A program made the position numbers and the translations under genes. Below the pieces are notes generated by a model, which saw only the letters and a program-made list of their open reading frames with translations, was not told where the DNA came from and made no database searches. A stretch of 64,000 bases of DNA from JAWLHU01 sp049325315 (GTDB lineage Bacteria > Bacillota > Sulfobacillia > Symbiobacteriales > Symbiobacteriaceae): positions 1 to 64,000 of the forward strand of contig JBMONB010000084.1 of the NCBI GenBank assembly GCA_049325315.1. Direction: 5' to 3'. Shown piece after piece: positions 61,326 to 64,000 of the stretch (position 1 is the stretch's first letter; each line of letters starts with the position of its first letter).

Positions 61326-63287
61326 CTACACCCCCTTCACCAGGTTGAGCCGGGCCAGCAACTGGAGGTAGCCCAGCGACCAGGCGTCGTTTCGCTTGCC
61401 GGTCTCCAATTCGGTCAGCCGGAGGATCTCGGCCAGCGAGCGCGTTCCGTCGGTCCAGTAGCAGAGGTAGTCGGCGATGGCGGCTGCGCCGGGGTGGGCG
61501 GCGTTGAACGCCCGCCAGGACTCCTCTTCGGTCTCGGGCAGTTGGTCCAGGTGGTTGCGCAGGCTGATTGGCCCGGGCATCACGCGAAGCGGGTAGACCT
61601 GGCTCAGGAGCGCCTTGCCGGTCCAGCCCTGGACCGGCTCTTCGGCGGCAGCGGCGGCGACGTCGGTCCGGACCAGGCCGTTCATTACCACCCGCTGCAG
61701 CTCCATCTCGGCGGATAGCTGCACCTGGTTGATCAGCCGCTCCAGCACCGGAATAAAGGCGACCCGCTCCTCGTCGGTGATCAGCCGGTTGAGCGAGTCG
61801 ATGGAGGTCAGCTTGCGGTCGACCCGGAAGCCGGCCATCGCCTCGGGGTCGGCGGCGCCGGCCAGGGCGTCGTGCAGCTGGGCGGGGAAGGCGGCGGCCA
61901 TCTCGGTGGCCAGCCAGGTGGCCTCGGCCAGCCCGGCGTTCGCCAGGAACCAGGCGAAGGTGGCGGTCATGAGGCTGACCCGCTTCAGCATGGCCGGATC
62001 CGACTTGTCGGGGGTATCGGCGCTGGTGTGGTAGAACCGGTCGGGCCACTGGATCACCATCGGGCAGGGGATATCCACCATGGGATCGCTGAGAATATAG
62101 TGGTCAGAGCCCCCCGAGAAGCTGGTAACCGCATGGCGGAAGGTGGCGTACCGGGTGCCGAAGCCGGAGAGGGAGGCGGTCTCCCGGGCCACCTCGGCGA
62201 GGATCAGCGCCATCAGGTCGCCGGGGAAGGAGGGGGAGGCCAGGGGCGGGTACTCGCAGAGCAGCACCGAGCCGGTCAGCTCCTGGTTCTGCCCGACCAT
62301 GTCGATGTTGAGCGCCGCGACCACCTTCGCCAGCTCCTCGCCTGACTTGTTGGCCAGGTGGGCGTAGGTGCCGGTCATCTCGGGGGGATGCAGGAAGCGA
62401 ATCGTCCGCTTGGGCCGGGGGAGCCGGCCGGTGGCGATCAGCTTCTGGAGGGCCCGGGCCGCCTCGAGGCAGACGGCGGGGCCGGTGGCGTTGTCGTTGG
62501 CCGAGGGCTTGGGGTGGCAGAGGTGGGAGACCACGAGCACCTCCTGGTCGGACTCGCCGGGGATCACCGCCTCCACGTTCTCGATGGTGCCGTCGTAGAA
62601 GCGGGACGCCACCCGGGCGCTGAGCCGGACGGGGCCGGCGGCTGCCAGCTTGCGGAGGCGGGCGCCCTGGCGGGGGGTGAGCACGAAGCCCCAGCCCTTG
62701 GGCTCGTCGGGCGACCACCAGAACGAGGTGTACTGCCGGGCATCGGCCAGGTCGCCCTCTGGGCGGTTCGGCGGGTTGTAGCTCATGCGGTCGGTCAGCA
62801 GCCCGATCACGCCGGCTTTCCGGGCGTGGGTCCAGATCCGGTGGATGTCGCCATTGCCCACCAGGGCGATCTTGCCGGCCATCTTCTCCGACCAGGCGCC
62901 GGCGTTCTCGGCGCCGTCGACCACCACCAGTTCGGCGGTCGCCTCGGTGCTCACGGAGCGCTGGATGATGGAGAGCTCCATCTCAGCGTACCAGGCGAGC
63001 CGCTCGGCGGGGGCGCCATTGGGGCCGAGGAGCCAGAGTTCGGCATCGCTGCAGTCCCACTCCTGGGGGGTCAGGTGGGTCCACTCCCGGTTCCGTCCGG
63101 TGGCTGGGTAGGTGGTGATCGAAGACTCCACCCCACCCTGCCGGAGGATCCGCAGAAGCGCCTCAGCCGCCGCCCGGTAGCCCGGGCTGGCCTGGATGCG
63201 ATGGTACCGGGTGATCGTCAGGACGTGGTCCATACAGGCCTGACCGGAGATCTCCGTGGCCAGCAGGTCGATCAGGGGTCGCAGCAA
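61326..63287 (-). CDS. M28-like aminopeptidase (DUF4910-type)
   Basis: 653 residues from TTG 63287, 7 bases after GAGGAGGA. A PA-like insert (about 105-215) interrupts an M28 catalytic domain. Ligands: His in VSHLCHPKPSANDNATG with the bridging Asp, Glu in LHPPEMTGTYA, Asp in NIDMVG, and late His in YHTSADTPDK. The usual GEE pair is reduced to a single PEM Glu, as in DUF4910-type enzymes. About 200 C-terminal residues form a helical domain ending in a winged-helix-like segment. Cytosolic. Confidence 0.82.
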   Translation of the reverse strand: MLRPLIDLLATEISGQACMDHVLTITRYHRIQASPGYRAAAEALLRILRQGGVESSITTYPATGRNREWTHLTPQEWDCSDAELWLLGPNGAPAERLAWYAEMELSIIQRSVSTEATAELVVVDGAENAGAWSEKMAGKIALVGNGDIHRIWTHARKAGVIGLLTDRMSYNPPNRPEGDLADARQYTSFWWSPDEPKGWGFVLTPRQGARLRKLAAAGPVRLSARVASRFYDGTIENVEAVIPGESDQEVLVVSHLCHPKPSANDNATGPAVCLEAARALQKLIATGRLPRPKRTIRFLHPPEMTGTYAHLANKSGEELAKVVAALNIDMVGQNQELTGSVLLCEYPPLASPSFPGDLMALILAEVARETASLSGFGTRYATFRHAVTSFSGGSDHYILSDPMVDIPCPMVIQWPDRFYHTSADTPDKSDPAMLKRVSLMTATFAWFLANAGLAEATWLATEMAAAFPAQLHDALAGAADPEAMAGFRVDRKLTSIDSLNRLITDEERVAFIPVLERLINQVQLSAEMELQRVVMNGLVRTDVAAAAAEEPVQGWTGKALLSQVYPLRVMPGPISLRNHLDQLPETEEESWRAFNAAHPGAAAIADYLCYWTDGTRSLAEILRLTELETGKRNDAWSLGYLQLLARLNLVKGV

Positions 63288-63367
63288 GGCCGATTCCTCC
63301 TCATGGACTTCATGCCATCCCTATTCGTCGGATGAAAAGGTACTCCTGTCAGCCTCGGATTTATGTT

Positions 63368-63395
63368 AACCCTTGGTGGCGACCTGCATAGGCTA
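63368..63395 (+). promoter_or_regulatory. Sigma-K-like sporulation promoter
   Basis: AAC at 63368-63370, a 16-base spacer, then CATAGGCTA (63387-63395), which matches the AC-N16-CATAnnnTA pattern known for mother-cell sigma-K. It lies 40 bases before the repeat-protein start. Confidence 0.5.
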
Positions 63396-63434
63396 TAGAG
63401 GGGTTTGCAGAACACCAATGGAGGTGCTTTCATC

Positions 63435-64000
63435 ATGGCCAGGACTGGTATTACGCCGTGGGCCGTTTACGACCCCGCTTGGGCCACCCTCACCGGCGGA
63501 ATGATCGGGGCGTACGGCAAGGGGGCTCCGACCGCCGGAGCGTACGGCAAGGGGGTTCCGGGTGCCGGGGCCTGGGGCAAGGGCGTCACGCCGGCCTGCA
63601 CAACCATGTACGGCCCCGTCGCCAACGTTTGCCGCACCAATACGCCCGTGAACTTCACCGTTCCGACGACCGTGACCCAGTTGGTCCCGACCACTACGGT
63701 GGCTCCGATTCCGAGCGCCGTCACGCCGCAGACCATTACCGGAACGCCCATCACGGTAGCTGCCGCCACCTCCCCCGTGGCCGGTGGGCCGGCATTGGGC
63801 GCCTTCGGCAAGGGGGCTCCTGGGATCGGCGCCTTCGGCAAGGGGGCTCCTGGGGTCGGCGCCTTCGGCAAGGGGGCTCCTGGGGTCGGCGCCTTCGGCA
63901 AGGGGGCTCCTGTGGCCGGCGCCTTCGGGGCTCCCACGCTCGGCGCCTTCGGGGGTCCTGCAGCCGGAGCCTTCGGGACTCCTGCGGTCGGCGCCTTCGG
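63435..64000 (+). CDS. Glycine/alanine-rich GA(F/Y/W)GKG repeat protein, C-terminus outside the window
   Basis: 188 codons are visible from ATG 63435 (GGAGGTG 9 bases upstream) with no stop before the edge. Residues 24-50 have GAYGKGAPTA, GAYGKGVPGA and GAWGKGV. The middle (52-115) is Thr/Val/Pro-rich with two cysteines. From about residue 119 a tandem array starts: GALGAFGKGAP-type decapeptides (GAFGKGAPGV), then octapeptides GAFGAPTL, GAFGGPAA and GAFGTPAV. No signal peptide. A spore coat or exosporium structural role is suggested by the composition and the upstream promoter; no family is recognised. An open frame on the opposite strand is only its shadow. Confidence 0.8.
   Translation, partial: MARTGITPWAVYDPAWATLTGGMIGAYGKGAPTAGAYGKGVPGAGAWGKGVTPACTTMYGPVANVCRTNTPVNFTVPTTVTQLVPTTTVAPIPSAVTPQTITGTPITVAAATSPVAGGPALGAFGKGAPGIGAFGKGAPGVGAFGKGAPGVGAFGKGAPVAGAFGAPTLGAFGGPAAGAFGTPAVGAF

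Noticed and set aside
63366..63390. A sigma-54 promoter upstream of the repeat protein
   Set aside because: The GG and GC dinucleotides are not 10 bases apart; the sigma-K pattern fits better.

Overview
The window reads as chromosome of a GC-rich, endospore-forming member of the Firmicutes. A Symbiobacterium-like clostridial lineage is my best guess, but that is inference. The grounds are purine-rich Gram-positive ribosome sites with many GTG and TTG starts, a CotF-type spore coat protein, a LysM protein, a DctB/DctS/DctR-like dicarboxylate module, lipoproteins with lipobox signals, and a selenocysteine formate dehydrogenase. I recognise no rRNA, tRNA, CRISPR array or transposase gene.

Layout. 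1-7240 (minus): a five-gene signalling operon with a large Cache/HAMP/GAF/PAS histidine kinase, a lone receiver, a degenerate kinase, a double-receiver NtrC-type activator, and a membrane PAS protein cut by the left edge. 7568-9367: an M28 peptidase and two tiny cysteine-rich proteins, with a striking palindrome below them and an operator-like hairpin above. 9418-19381: housekeeping and orphan genes (HAD phosphatase, UvrD-like helicase, O-methyltransferase, cobalamin adenosyltransferase, HD protein, THEP1 NTPase, zinc protease preceded by an 18-residue leader ORF, SDR, YbaK deacylase). 19716-24777 (minus): a C4-dicarboxylate sensing and uptake cluster. 24959-26338: an M20 peptidase. 26540-32492: a formate operon with an FNT channel, a NuoF-like subunit, a selenocysteine FdhA read through an in-frame UGA at 30313, and a NuoE-like subunit. 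32563-35104: an accessory patch with an AT-rich nested palindrome, a DUF3825 gene and a secreted L-type lectin. 35312-36685: GABA aminotransferase. 37323-45295: a fatty-acid/acyl-CoA degradation cluster (ACP-like protein, MBL hydrolase, acyl-CoA ligase, family III CoA-transferase, TetR, SCP2, SDR, enoyl-CoA hydratase, thiolase). 46534-63287: LysM protein, GNAT, RocB-like peptidase, CotF, TPR lipoprotein, YciI-like and flavin-reductase proteins, M50-TPR protease, a metal-ligand-poor M24 protein, a propeller lipoprotein, PrsW with zinc ribbon, an aminotransferase and an M28-like aminopeptidase. 63435-64000: the start of a glycine-rich repeat protein that runs off the right edge behind a sigma-K-like promoter.

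Taken together, the genes suggest a peptide-, amino-acid- and fatty-acid-using organism: at least eight peptidase-like genes, GABA and acyl-CoA catabolism, dicarboxylate uptake, and formate oxidation or reduction coupled to NAD(P). Repeat biology is also notable: two minisatellites (21 bp and about 43 bp units), a pair of 53-bp hairpin repeats, and one AT-rich palindrome. The most novel-looking items are the cysteine-rich small proteins beside the M28 peptidase, the terminal GA(F/Y/W)GKG repeat protein, and the DUF3825 accessory patch.
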